This document shows positions 26,658 through 36,247 of a DNA stretch of 64,000 nt, in pieces. A program made the translations under genes and the position numbers. The stretch's first letter is position 1; each line of letters begins with the position of its first letter. A model generated the notes under the pieces. That model was given only the letters and a program-made list of their open reading frames with translations. It ran no database searches and was not told where the DNA came from. The stretch is from Trileptium ribeirensis (lineage: Eukaryota > Nematoda > Enoplea > Enoplida > Thoracostomopsidae), in NCBI GenBank assembly GCA_030248225.1, contig JASANE010019570.1, positions 1-64,000 on the forward strand. The letters are read 5' to 3'.

Positions 26658-27224
26658 TACCGCTAAGTATGCCGTTATGTAGCCCTGTTTGTGCTCCAGC
26701 ATAACCAGAAGTATGCCATTTTATGACCCCGTATGAGCTCCAGCATAACCGGAAGTATGCCGTTATGTAGCCCTGTATGTGCTCCAGCATAACCAAAAGT
26801 ATGCCGTTTTGTAACCCTGTATGTGCTCCAGCATAACCGGAAGTATGCCGTTATGTAGCCCTGTATGTGCTCCAGCATAACCAGAAGTATGCCTTTTTGT
26901 AACCCTGTATGTGCTCCAGCATAACCGGAAGTATGCCGTTATATAGCCCTGTATGTGCTCCAGCATAACCGGAAGTATGCCGTTTTGTAACCCTGTATGT
27001 GCTCCAGCATAACCGGAAGTATGCCGTTATGTAGCCCTGTATGTGCTCCAGCATAACCAGAAGTATGCCGTTTTGTAACCCTGTATGTGCTCCAGCATAA
27101 CCGGAAGTATGCTATTATGTAGTCCTGTATGTGCTCCAGAATAATCAGAAGTATGCCGTTATGTAGCCTTGTATGTGCTCCAGCATAACCAGAAATATGC
27201 CGTTATGTAGCCCTGTATGTGCTC
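26658..27224. repeat. 44-bp minisatellite, about 13 units
   Basis: Unit: ccgttatgtagccctgtatg plus tgctccagcataaccggaag plus tatg. The core ctccagcataacc recurs at exact 44-bp spacing (26694, 26738, 26782 and on). Two variants (ccgttatgtagcc and ccgttttgtaacc) alternate over much of the array, giving an 88-bp higher-order period. Chained minus-strand ORFs here are artefacts of the repeat. Confidence 0.95.
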
Positions 27225-27225
27225 G

Positions 27226-27330
27226 TAACAATCCTCAATCCTCACGAGGATGTGCCAAAACCCCCGATTTCGTAACAATCCTCAATTCTCGTGAGGATAT
27301 GCCAAAACCCCCGGTTTCGTAACAATCTTC
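27226..27330. repeat. About 47-bp repeat with small palindromes, 2.4 units
   Basis: cgtaacaatcctcaat, then a cctcacgagg or ctcgtgagg palindrome, then gccaaaacccccg, repeated twice and partly a third time. It lies between the 44-bp array and the polymerase promoter. Confidence 0.8.
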
Positions 27331-27510
27331 GGAGGGGGGTGGCACTCCCGTAGCGGTTATACATTATTTTCAGAAATTTAACACGTCCGTAGTATTGTAT
27401 TCCTTTGGACTGTCGAGCAAGGGGGGGGGCAAATATAATGTATTAGTTTTTTTCGGCAAAGCTGGTGAAAATCCTGCATACCTACCAGCGTGTGGTTTTG
27501 TCAGATAGCA

Positions 27511-27517
27511 TATAAAG
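27511..27517 (+). promoter_or_regulatory. TATA box upstream of the polymerase
   Basis: TATAAAG in gcatataaaggg, 132 nt before the polymerase ATG. Canonical TATA form, unlike the TCTTAAAAAG boxes of the structural genes. Confidence 0.5.
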
Positions 27518-27639
27518 GGATATAAACATAGTTTTTGGTCATTCTATCACTTGAGTTGGTGCAGAACGGGTGTTCATATTATTCAGCTCTCTTATTTCAG
27601 CGCGTAATACTAACGTAATATTAATAAGATATAGTAAAG

Positions 27640-27649
27640 TCTTAAAAGG
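27640..27649 (+). promoter_or_regulatory. TCTTAAAAGG box abutting the polymerase ATG
   Basis: TCTTAAAAGG directly precedes the ATG at 27650. With no spacing it cannot act as a TATA-type box for that ATG. It may be a chance match or serve a shorter transcript. Confidence 0.35.
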
Positions 27650-30600
27650 ATGGCATTTGTGTGTGATATATGTGGAAGCAAGTTCTCTCGGAGAGACAAG
27701 ATGACGAGACACAAGCAATCGATTCACGATGCGATGGAATGGCGATGCGATCAATGCAACAGCATGTTCTCAAGGAAAGACGCGCTCACAAGGCACATCA
27801 AGCGGTGGCACAGCGGACAAATAGCAATGGTAACCAAGCAGACAAATCGTGTAACCACGTCAGCAACCAAACGGAAGAATGCGAACTGCGATCAACAACC
27901 ACAGGCAAAGGTTCGACGAACCGAGGACGACCTAGAATAGCTGGAAATGATGGCAAGCAACAATATAGGATGCAAGCAACCAGCTACGATGGTAGGAGAA
28001 GATGATGCAGTTACGTTGCGACAGTGGACGAAAGCGCTCAAAGGTTACCTCAAAAGCTGCTACATCATTCCAAAGGACGTCGTGGCAGATTTGTCAATAT
28101 TTCTCAATCAATCACCAACCACGGTGGAAAAGCTTTTACAGCAACAACGCGGTCGCGATGTCAAGCTATGGATCAGCGTTCAGTGTGTAATTACAAAGTT
28201 GAACGGCAATACGATGACGGCTCATTTCAACAACAAAGTTCGTATCATACTACCCGGTAGCAACATCGAAGAAGATGTAAGTAGTGTGTTTGCTGAACTT
28301 ACGAAGAAGCTGGACGATTCTGAAGCATTGGGTTCCGGATGGACGCTTCAGGATGTGCGACATGCGGGTGTTCATCTCACCATCTACCAACCATTACGAG
28401 GATTATACGTGGAGCTCCACAGCTCAATCAGAAACAAGCACGCGGTCCTCAACATTCAGAATCATGACAACAGATGCTTTCTATGGTCGGTCTTGGCGGG
28501 AATTCATCCACTCTCGTTCAAGCAACACACGGAACGTGTAAGCAACTACGAACAATACGTGGAAGAGATCAATATGGACGGCATCGATTTCCCGGTCAAG
28601 CTACACGATATTCCACGATTCGAGAAGCAAAATGGTATAGCTGTCAACGTCTACGGATTGGAAGATGATGCTATACTATGCCCGTTATTTATCTCCAAGA
28701 CCCAACATCAGCTATATGTCCATCTCGTATTGTACAAGAACCACTACTGTTTGGTACGCAGTCTCGACTCCCTTCTCAACTCCCAACGTCGGCACACAAA
28801 CAAAATGTTCTTTTGTGACAAATGTCTTATTCCATGCTATAATCAACAGCAACGAGAAGAACACCTACAACGATGTCGCAACGATGAACCGTCTCGTATC
28901 CAGACTCCTCCGTCAAATTCAACTCTTCAATTCTCAAATTTTCACCGTATGCAACGTGCACCGTATGTTATTTACGCAGATTTCGAATGCATACTACAAA
29001 AAATAGACACATGTGAACCCCCACCCGCAGCAGCGTACACCAATCAGCACCAGCGGCACACCCCCTGTGGCAGGGAATAACCGGAACCAAAATTTACCGG
29101 AACCGGAACCAGCAACCAGAACCGTCCATTTAAACCGGATCCGGAACCGGAACTTGGTCTTTGAAATTTATATATAGTAAAACAGATGATGGGAGAAATG
29201 AAGGTATAGTGGATTTAAAATGCATTAAAAATAACTTTTACATTAAACTTAAGGTTTTGCGATGGTATTATTGCCTTTCTGAATTAAAGAGACTGATGAA
29301 GCTAATAATGTTTATTTATCGATCAAATATGTCGATTTTTGGACCCCCAGAGCAAAAATGCCTTCCACTATACACCATTGCATATACTGCGTCAAATCGA
29401 ATATGCTTACAAAGCTTGAAGCGTAGAATACACACTTTCGCTCTGTCTCCAGTCGCCTCCCGTTACTACACATACGTTTGTTGTATGTTCTTCTGTAGGA
29501 AACTTAAAATTATTGGTTTATATGATTCTAAGAGAAAATAATAGATAGAAGGTAATTTTCTGATCAGTGGTCAGAGACACTGTTTAGGCTAGCATTGGAC
29601 AAACAGTGCCCGTCAGTTAGATCATAATGATGATAACTTTCTAATCAGAATGCTATAAATGAGACACACTGTGATGCTGCTCGCACAGTATCAATAAATA
29701 CAGTTCATTGCCAAGAAAAGCAGTTTCTTAGCTGTGTTGCAGATAACGTTAGTTTACTTCAAGTTAAACTGATTTACCAAGTTTACAAGCGCACTGGCGG
29801 GTGCTTGACGCAATTTATGTTAGCCAAGCATACCCTAAGTACTTCTGCGTAAGCCATACTCTGTTACCGAGTTGGACCGGTTTAATTCAAACGTATCCAA
29901 CAGACTTCTGGATGTGTAAAATAGCTGCTACAAGCATCGACCTGGCTTTGATTTAACAAACTCCTGCAGGTTATTATGAAAAATTCCTGCTCAAATTATG
30001 TGCCCTACTTACGTTTTACACGGCAAATTGGTTAGTTAATCTTTTCTCTTGCTTGGTTGTATTGGAGCTTGATCAATGTATAATATATATTACATATGTT
30101 TGGATTACAGGATAAAGCAAAAAACGTGGAAAATTTCAAACAAAATTTTTACACCGGAATTCCGGTTCCGGTATGGTTTTTGCCCTTTGCCGGAACCGGA
30201 ACCGGAACACGATTTTCGCCGGAACCGGAATTCCGGTTACTCCCTGCCCTGTGGATATGGGCTGATAGAGATTTTCGGATGTTGTGGCGATAATATCAAG
30301 ATTGGAGATCCAGTTCTATACCGTGGAGATGATGTCGTCAAGACATTTCTATACAATGTAATTGAGCTTGCAACCAAGCACCAACAAGATCACATGGAAA
30401 ACCAGAAACCAATCAGCATGACGGATCAGGACCACAACGATCACCGGTGCGCAACCTAGTGCTATTTGTGTGGCGGTTGGTTATCAAAAGACGATACGGC
30501 AAAGGATCATTGTCACCTATGCGGTCGATACCGCGGTGCGGCGCATCTCAAATGCAATGTCGGTTATCGACTCAGTCGCGACGTGACAGTGTTATTCCAT

Positions 30601-32807
30601 AATCTCCAGCGGTACGATGGTCACCTCATTATGCAACAACTTGGTGCAGTGTGCAAGGAAAAGGGTCTCGAGATTGACTGTATTGCGAAGGGGATGGAAG
30701 ACTATATGACATTCAGCATTAAACGCAAGTCAAAGAAATCGAAAAATAATCAACATCATGTTCAAGGTGGTGGAAATGCTTACGGTGATGAATTCATATT
30801 GGACGAGGTAGACGATGACGATGAATGCTGGGATGAAAATGTTGATGGTGTGGATTTTATATTGGGCAACGACGATGACGATGATGAGATTGGCTGGAAG
30901 ATTCGTTTCATAGACACAATTCAATTTTTACCGTCGTCTTTACAACCCTTACAGACAACCTCAAGAAGAAAGACCTCGACGCGTCCACTGCGACGAAGCA
31001 AACATTTGGTTATTATGAGTGATCTCATGATGCGTAAAGGCGTATACCCGTACTAATATATGGGCAGTGTGGATCGATTCAGCGAAGAAGTATTACCCCC
31101 ACAAGCGACATTCTTCTCAACTCTAACCGGCGCTGGTGTCAATGACGATGACTACGCACATGCGCAATCAGTGTGGAAGACGATGGGGATCAACAACATG
31201 GGCGAGTACCACGATCTATATCTCAAAACGGACGTTTTACTATTATGTGATGTGTTCGAGAACTTTCGAAGATTTGGTCTCGATAAATACCAACTCGACC
31301 CAGTTCATTACATCACACTCCCCAGTTTTGCGTGGGATGCATGTCTCAAGTTTACCGGCGTAAAATTGGATCTTATAGACGATGGCGACATGTATGCGTT
31401 CTTCGAAGAAGGCATTCGGGGTGGCGTTTCGGTTATATCTCACCGATATGCAAAAGCAAATAACCCCTACGTCGATGAGTACGACAGCACATTACCTCTA
31501 TCATACATTATGTAGCTCGATGCAAACAATCTCTACGGATGGTCGATGATCCAGAAACTACCATGTCATACCTTCAATTGGATGTCGCAAGAAGAGATTG
31601 ACACAATTGATTGGGCGACCATGGATGTCGATGGAGATACCGGATACGTACTCGAGGTTGACCTAGAATACCCTCAAGAATTGCATGATATCCACAACGA
31701 CTACCGCCTCGCACTGGAACGACTCAATGTCACACAGAATATGCTATCAGAATATTGCGCGGAAATGAAGGAGTCACTCAACGTGAGCAGTGCAACAGTT
31801 GAGAAGCTGGTACCCAACCTCAACAACAAGCAATACTACAAACTACATGTTCGCAATCTACAGCAATACCTCCGACTTGGAATAAAGCTTATAAAAGTTC
31901 GTCGAGTGGTATTTTTTTTTCAGTAGGCATGGATGGAACGGTACATTTCCTTCAACACCGAGATGCGAAAGATGGCGACAAGCGACTTTGAGAAAGACAT
32001 ACAAACTCCTTAACAACGCAGTATTCGGCAAGACGATGGAAAACGTGAGGGGCTATGTGGATATACACCTTGTGGCGGACGAGAAAAAGTACATAAAATT
32101 GGTCGGAAACCCCCGTTATTCAATGTCATCAATCTTCAACGAGGATCTAGTGGCGGTTAAAGTGCATCGCAAAACGATCAACTTATGCAAACCGATTTAC
32201 GTCGGATTTACGGTGCTTGATCTATCAAAGAACCTCATGTACGACTTCCACTACAACTACATGAAAGCAATGTATGGCGATCAATGCACACTACTCTTCA
32301 CTGATACTGATTCACTGTGCTATTCCATCAACACCGATGATATCTACACAGACATGGCTAATAATATTTCATTTTTCGATACCAGCGACCACCCGACGGA
32401 TGACCCCCTTTACTCTACAGCAAACAAGAAGGCTTTGGGCAAAATGAAGGATGAGACTGCGGGGGAACCAATTGAACAGTTTGCGGGTTTGTGATCGAAG
32501 ATGTACAGTATAAAGTGCGGCGGAGATGAGAAAAAGCGGGCAAAGGGAATCAAGAAGGTAGTAGTGAAGGAGCAAATTAAACATGAGAACTATGTAGATA
32601 CACTATTCGCCAGTACTATGATGCGACACAAAATGAACATAATTCGGTCTAACAAACATATTCTGAACACAATTACATTGAACAAAACGAGCTTATCAGC
32701 TTATGACGAAACGTTACATTCTGAACGATGGAATAACTTCGTATGCTTACGGTCACTGTGATATTGATTTTATTAACTTGTTGTATGATATGAGTAATGA
32801 TGCATAA
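27650..32807 (+). pseudogene. Polinton protein-primed DNA polymerase B, interrupted
   Basis: Replicative polymerase of the element. The N-terminus has two C2H2 fingers (Cys-x2-Cys to His-x4-His at residues 5-26 and a second near 33-54). The N-terminal Polinton domain (DNRCFLWSVLAGIHP near 28469) follows, then exonuclease motifs (YADFEC near 28972, FHNLQRYDGH near 30595, KTDVLLL near 31226) and polymerase motifs A (LDANNLYGW, 31516), B (NNAVFGKTMEN, about 32014) and C (TDTDS, about 32302). The reading frame is the same on both sides of the hAT insertion at 29071-30246 once one target copy is discounted. Damage: in-frame stops at 27938, 30457, 31054, 31513, 31924 and 32492, plus frameshifts near 31985 and 32720. 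The TAA at 32805 is the likely native end. Dead as a simple ORF unless stops are read through. Confidence 0.9.
29071..30246. mobile_element. Non-autonomous hAT element, copy 3, inside the polymerase gene
   Basis: 1176 bp, with the same CAGGGAATAACCGG and CCGGTTACTCCCTG ends as the copies near 1.2 and 3.1 kb, and a perfect 8-bp target duplication CCCTGTGG (29063-29070 and 30247-30254). It interrupts polymerase B between the first exonuclease motif and the DHCH-type zinc motif. Net insertion is 1184 bp (not a multiple of three), yet the downstream frame matches the upstream frame when element plus one duplication is subtracted, so the polymerase frame was still open here at insertion. Confidence 0.95.
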
Positions 32808-32943
32808 ATTATGTTATTGTTTTGTATCATGCTATCGATGGTGTTATATGTTCAATAAATGATAATTCAAAACTCTGTCTCCGTGGTGATGAACTTTGAG
32901 CTGATGAAGTACCTTCGCATCTAACCGGTGTTAAACATGCAGG

Positions 32944-32953
32944 TCTTAAAAGG
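32944..32953 (+). promoter_or_regulatory. TCTTAAAAGG box upstream of the integrase
   Basis: Ends 27 nt before the second in-frame ATG (32981) and 12 nt before the first (32966). The 27-nt spacing matches the structural genes and favours 32981 as the start. Confidence 0.5.
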
Positions 32954-32965
32954 ATTGTATAATAT

Positions 32966-34051
32966 ATGTGTGTAATAATCATGGAGGACAAGCTGAAAGC
33001 TATTTATTACGATGCAACTAATGTTGCAAGGTTTTCAACGGCACCAAAGCTGTACCGTGAAGCACGCAAGCATGGTTTGAAGGTTACGTTCAAGTATGTG
33101 CAAGAGTGGCTTCGTAGTCAAGAGACTTACACGCTATATAAACCACGTAGACTTAGATTCTAGCGACGACGCACTGTTGTTAAAGGTATTAACGACCTTT
33201 TCCAGGCTGACTTAGCTGACATGTCTGAACTTGAAAAGCACAACGATGGGTCCCGATACCTACTTGTAATGATTGACTGCTTTTCAAAGTATGCATGGGT
33301 TATTCCAGTCAAAAATAAGACGGCACCTGTGATTCTGGCAGCACTCAAACAAATATTTGATAAGGCAAAACCCAAAAACTTTCATACTGATAACGGTAAG
33401 GAATTTGTGAATCACCGGGTCTACGACTATTGCAAAAGTATAGGTGTCAACGCGTATACAGCAAAGAACAAAGAAACAAAGGCTAGTATGGCTGAACGAT
33501 TCATACGGACGCTGAAGGGGAAAATTTACAAGTTTTTAACTGCAAACAACACCAAGCGGTATATTGACCGACTACAGTCACTCGCTGATAGTTATAACAC
33601 GGAAAATCGCTATGGATATGTTCCTTCAGAAGTGTCTAAGGAAAATGAGGATGAAATTCGTGAAAAATTATTTGCAGAGCTGCACATTGAGGTTCGCTAC
33701 AAGTTTGGCTTGGGGGACATTGTACGTGTTTCATTGGGAAGATTACCATTTGAGAGAGGGTTTAATCAGTTGTGGTCACGAGAGGTGTTTACAGTAAACA
33801 AACAGTTACCGTTCAATCCACCAGTTTATGAGATTGAGGATGCAGACAAAGAAACAATTTTGGGGCGTTTTTATGCTCAGGAGCTTCAGAAAGTTTATGT
33901 TATTGACGACACCTACAAGATTGAGAAAATACTACGTAAACGCAAGACTAAAAAGGGTATAGAATACTTAGTAAAATGGCTCGGGTTCCCCACTAGTATG
34001 AATTCATGGGTAGATGAAGATGATTTAAGACCACTAAAGGGGCACCCGTAG
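32966..34051 (+). pseudogene. Polinton integrase with C-terminal chromodomain
   Basis: Retrovirus-type DDE integrase that would insert the element. The N-terminal helical/zinc-like region ends at an in-frame TAG (33161-33163). The catalytic core then gives QADLADM (first Asp, near 33210), HTDNGKEF (second Asp, near 33385) and MAERFIRTLKGKIYK (Glu, near 33490). The C-terminus has a chromodomain: YKIEKILRKRKTKKGIEYLV, then KWLGF and NSWVDEDDL. The start may be 32966 or, from promoter spacing, 32981. A single internal stop separates the first 65 codons from the rest. Chromodomains on integrases are known in Polintons and in chromoviruses, where they guide insertion to histone marks. Confidence 0.9.
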
Positions 34052-34114
34052 GGGTACAAACCGTACCCGTAGGGGTACAAACCGTACCCGTAGGGGTACA
34101 AACCGTACCAGTAA
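34049..34114 (+). repeat. 21-bp tandem repeat over the integrase stop
   Basis: ggggtacaaaccgtacccgta repeats every 21 bp (7 codons). The frame keeps the same register, so the stop codon recurs: TAG at 34049, 34070 and 34091, then TAA at 34112. Between stops the frame reads GYKPYP, GYKPYP, GYKPYQ. Confidence 0.9.
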
Positions 34115-34125
34115 GGGTATAAAGT

Positions 34126-34135
34126 TTATAAAAAG
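34126..34135 (+). promoter_or_regulatory. TTATAAAAAG box upstream of the ATPase
   Basis: Variant of the TCTTAAAAAG box, ending 26 nt before the ATPase ATG (34162). Confidence 0.55.
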
Positions 34136-34161
34136 ACCGACTACCGTGTGGCATAATCAAA

Positions 34162-34926
34162 ATGGACTATGTATGCAGTAAGTGTGATCATCATTATACT
34201 TCTCGTCAGCATCTGCACCGACATAAGAAGACTTGTAGAGCTGAACCGAAAACTATGTCACCAATATCTCAAGTTGATCTTCAAACTAGTGATTCTAGCA
34301 ATTATAAAGTATTATTACCTCTGGAATTACCGTTCACGTGTGTTGTAAGTGGTCAAACGGGCAACGGAAAAACACAATGGATATACCGACTTCTCAAGGA
34401 TGCGCTTTTTGATCAGAATGTTGATAAAATTTTATATTGCTACAGTATTTTTCAAGACATATATACAAAAATGATGAAGGAAATACCCAACTTTGAACTA
34501 TTTGAAGGTATACCCACAGAATTACCAGCAACAGAGGGACATATCACATGCATTTAGGATGATCTAATGATTGAGGCAGCAAACGATAAGAAATTGGCTG
34601 CAGCTTTTTCTCGCATGCGACACAACAAACTCAGCACTATATTTGTGACACAGAATTTATATCATGAAGGCAAATACATGCGAACAATAACCCGGAACGC
34701 TCAGTATATGGTCTTGTTTCCAAATTTCCGCGATCAGTCAATGATTCACACCCTTGGAAGGCAAATGTGGCCTTCTAAACCTCATTTTCTGTCAAGCGTT
34801 TTTGAGCAAGCAACTATGGAACCGTACGGATACTTGTTTCTCGATCTCAAACCGGCAACCGAGAATATATTGAGGGTGAGGCAGTGTATTTTTCCCGATG
34901 ATGCACAGTTGTTTGTATATTCTTAA
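34162..34926 (+). pseudogene. FtsK/HerA-type genome-packaging ATPase
   Basis: 254 codons with one internal TAG. The N-terminus has a C2H2 finger (YVCSKCDHHYTSRQHLHRHK, Cys4 to about His-20). Walker A is SGQTGNGKT at residues about 63-71. Walker B is HITCI-stop-DDLM, so the premature TAG (34555-34557) sits immediately before the two catalytic acidic residues. A polar motif TIFVTQNLY follows near 34640. Size and motifs match the A32/FtsK-like packaging ATPase of Polintons, adintoviruses and virophages, which pumps DNA into capsids. The stop codon overlaps the next TCTTAAAAAG box. Confidence 0.88.
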
Positions 34927-34930
34927 AAAG
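34921..34930 (+). promoter_or_regulatory. TCTTAAAAAG box
   Basis: Exact TCTTAAAAAG overlapping the ATPase stop codon and preceding the frameshifted small gene whose frame opens at about 34954-34960, 23-29 nt downstream. Confidence 0.55.
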
Positions 34931-34953
34931 AACCATTCTATTTAACAATTAAA

Positions 34954-35218
34954 ATTGCTATTGAGCGCAATATAGCAGCATTACAGTTTCTTTGTGGATC
35001 GTCGTCGAAGGTTGTTGCAGCAGTCATTAAAGTTGCACCCCTGTCTCTCATTCACGCGTTTACTGAAATTGCATACAACATCATACAAAGCACCAAAACC
35101 AAGCGGACTTAAAAGTCTTGCAAACAAACGTGTTTCAGCTTCGAAGAAGAACAAGTTACTTAAACCTTCAGTTGTCAAGCATTTGATTAATTACTTTAAT
35201 AAACATTACGGCACGTAA
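34954..35218 (+). pseudogene. Small basic Polinton gene, frameshifted, no ATG
   Basis: Two overlapping frames together look like one gene of about 85-90 codons. The first frame gives a helical stretch (ERNIAALQFLCGSSSKVVAA, then EIAYNII) up to about 35085. A +1 shift leads into a Lys/Arg-rich tail (KSLANKRVSASKKNKLLK) ending with TAA at 35216. No ATG opens the first frame; ATT codons at 34954 and 34960 sit where promoter spacing predicts a start. Small helix-plus-basic-tail proteins of this kind lie between ATPase and capsid genes in many Polintons. Function unknown; a DNA-binding or core role is only a guess. Confidence 0.5.
35107..35116 (+). promoter_or_regulatory. ACTTAAAAGT box-like palindrome
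   Basis: A palindromic variant of the box inside the preceding gene, 103 nt before the ATG at 35220. The spacing does not match the other boxes, so support is weak. Confidence 0.25.
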
Positions 35219-35219
35219 G

Positions 35220-35627
35220 ATGGCAGTGGTACCGATAAGTTGGTTAGATGTTATGAAGAATAGTGGTTTACAAGATAAAGTGCCCGTTAGAAATGAAGTA
35301 GCTGTTTATGAAACTAAAGAAAAACCAGACTTGTCGTTAATGTTTCCAAAAAATTTACGAAATAAAGCTAAATTAATGTTAAACAATATAAAAGATTTAA
35401 AATTAAATCATAACAACAAGGTAATTTACCCAGACAAAACTGTTGGTTCAAATATTTTTGATTTGGTAAAGTATTTTGTGTGCGATGTCAACTTTTCACC
35501 ACCACGACCTCTAGATTCTGAAATGTTTGAGACGTTACTTGGTAGCGTTCCGTTGACAGCATTTGGGAGGGGGAGAAAAAGTAGAGCTGTGGAACACAAA
35601 ACAAAATGGAGAACACTATATTCTTAA
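35220..35627 (+). CDS. Conserved-looking Polinton protein, function unknown
   Basis: Intact 135-codon gene, ATG one base after the previous stop. It has no transmembrane segment. The middle is Lys/Asn-rich (about residues 55-77). A segment near residues 78-95 (DKTVGSNIFDLVKYFV) is followed by a hydrophobic stretch and a basic GRGRKSR patch (residues about 117-123). I believe proteins with a similar SNIxDLxxY core occur in other Polinton-like elements upstream of the capsid genes, but cannot confirm it. Its TAA overlaps the next TCTTAAAAAG. Codon use is similar to its neighbours. A virion or regulatory role is possible; no function is assigned. Confidence 0.65.
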   Translation: MAVVPISWLDVMKNSGLQDKVPVRNEVAVYETKEKPDLSLMFPKNLRNKAKLMLNNIKDLKLNHNNKVIYPDKTVGSNIFDLVKYFVCDVNFSPPRPLDSEMFETLLGSVPLTAFGRGRKSRAVEHKTKWRTLYS

Positions 35628-35631
35628 AAAG
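35622..35631 (+). promoter_or_regulatory. TCTTAAAAAG box
   Basis: Exact copy overlapping the stop of the previous gene, 118 nt before the NADAR ATG. A separate canonical TATA box lies closer to NADAR, so this copy may act as a terminator-proximal or unused element. Confidence 0.4.
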
Positions 35632-35656
35632 AACCAATCACAATCGAGCAGACAAC

Positions 35657-35665
35657 TATATAAAG
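35657..35665 (+). promoter_or_regulatory. TATA box upstream of the NADAR-TBP pair
   Basis: TATATAAAG, 84 nt before the NADAR ATG. Canonical form; it would drive the overlapping NADAR and TBP-like genes. Confidence 0.5.
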
Positions 35666-35749
35666 AGCTGCAACCCATAAAAATCATCATTGTTTCATTT
35701 TGCGTTCGGTCGTGTTTTATTTAAATCGCTCTCGAGTTTACTAAATAAG

Positions 35750-36247
35750 ATGGAGCATACCAAATATTGTACTACAAGCGACGGCATACCTCTCGTATTG
35801 TTTCGATCGGGATGGAGCGTGTTCAGCAATTTTAATATCGGACGGATAACGATCGACGGCGTCAAATACAATTGTGTGGAGCAGTGGTACCAGAGCGAGA
35901 AGGCGCGGTACTTCAACGACATGGAAACATATCAATTAATAATGTCAACATTCAAACCGTCTCAACAAAAGAAATTGGGTCGTCAAATCAAAAACTTCGA
36001 CGCGGAGAAATGGAAGAACAATGCGGTTTCAATAATGAAAGTGGGTCTCGAAGCAAAGTTTCCACAACTACCTCATATACGAGCAGCACTCATCGGAACG
36101 GAAAGGGCGTTAATTGCGGAAGCGTCAGAATGGGATCAGTATTGGGGCATAGGAATCAGCATCAACGACTCGAAAAGCAGAGACGTTTCTCAGTGGAAGG
36201 GGCAGAACAATTTGGGAGGACTTTGGATGAAAATTCGAGACAAATGA
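35750..36247 (+). CDS. NADAR-domain protein (YbiA-like fold)
   Basis: 165 aa, intact, starting at the first ATG after the TATA box. It spans a whole NADAR domain: WSVFSNF near residues 24-30, YNCVEQWYQSEKAR near 41-54, a KKLGRQIK block, MKVGLEAKFPQ near 94-104, EASEWDQYWGIG near 124-135, and a C-terminal WKGQNNLGGLWMKIR. NADAR enzymes cleave N-glycosidic bonds. Known members remove ADP-ribose from guanine in nucleic acids (DarT1-type systems) or act on riboflavin-pathway intermediates. In a virus-like element a plausible role is reversing host or competitor ADP-ribosylation of nucleic acid, but that is inference. Its TGA overlaps the ATG of the TBP-like gene (ATGA), suggesting coupled expression. 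Confidence 0.9.
   Translation: MEHTKYCTTSDGIPLVLFRSGWSVFSNFNIGRITIDGVKYNCVEQWYQSEKARYFNDMETYQLIMSTFKPSQQKKLGRQIKNFDAEKWKNNAVSIMKVGLEAKFPQLPHIRAALIGTERALIAEASEWDQYWGIGISINDSKSRDVSQWKGQNNLGGLWMKIRDK

Noticed and set aside
26614..27054. Chain of 60-67-codon minus-strand ORFs
   Set aside because: They step by 88 bp through the 44-bp minisatellite and change frame each time.
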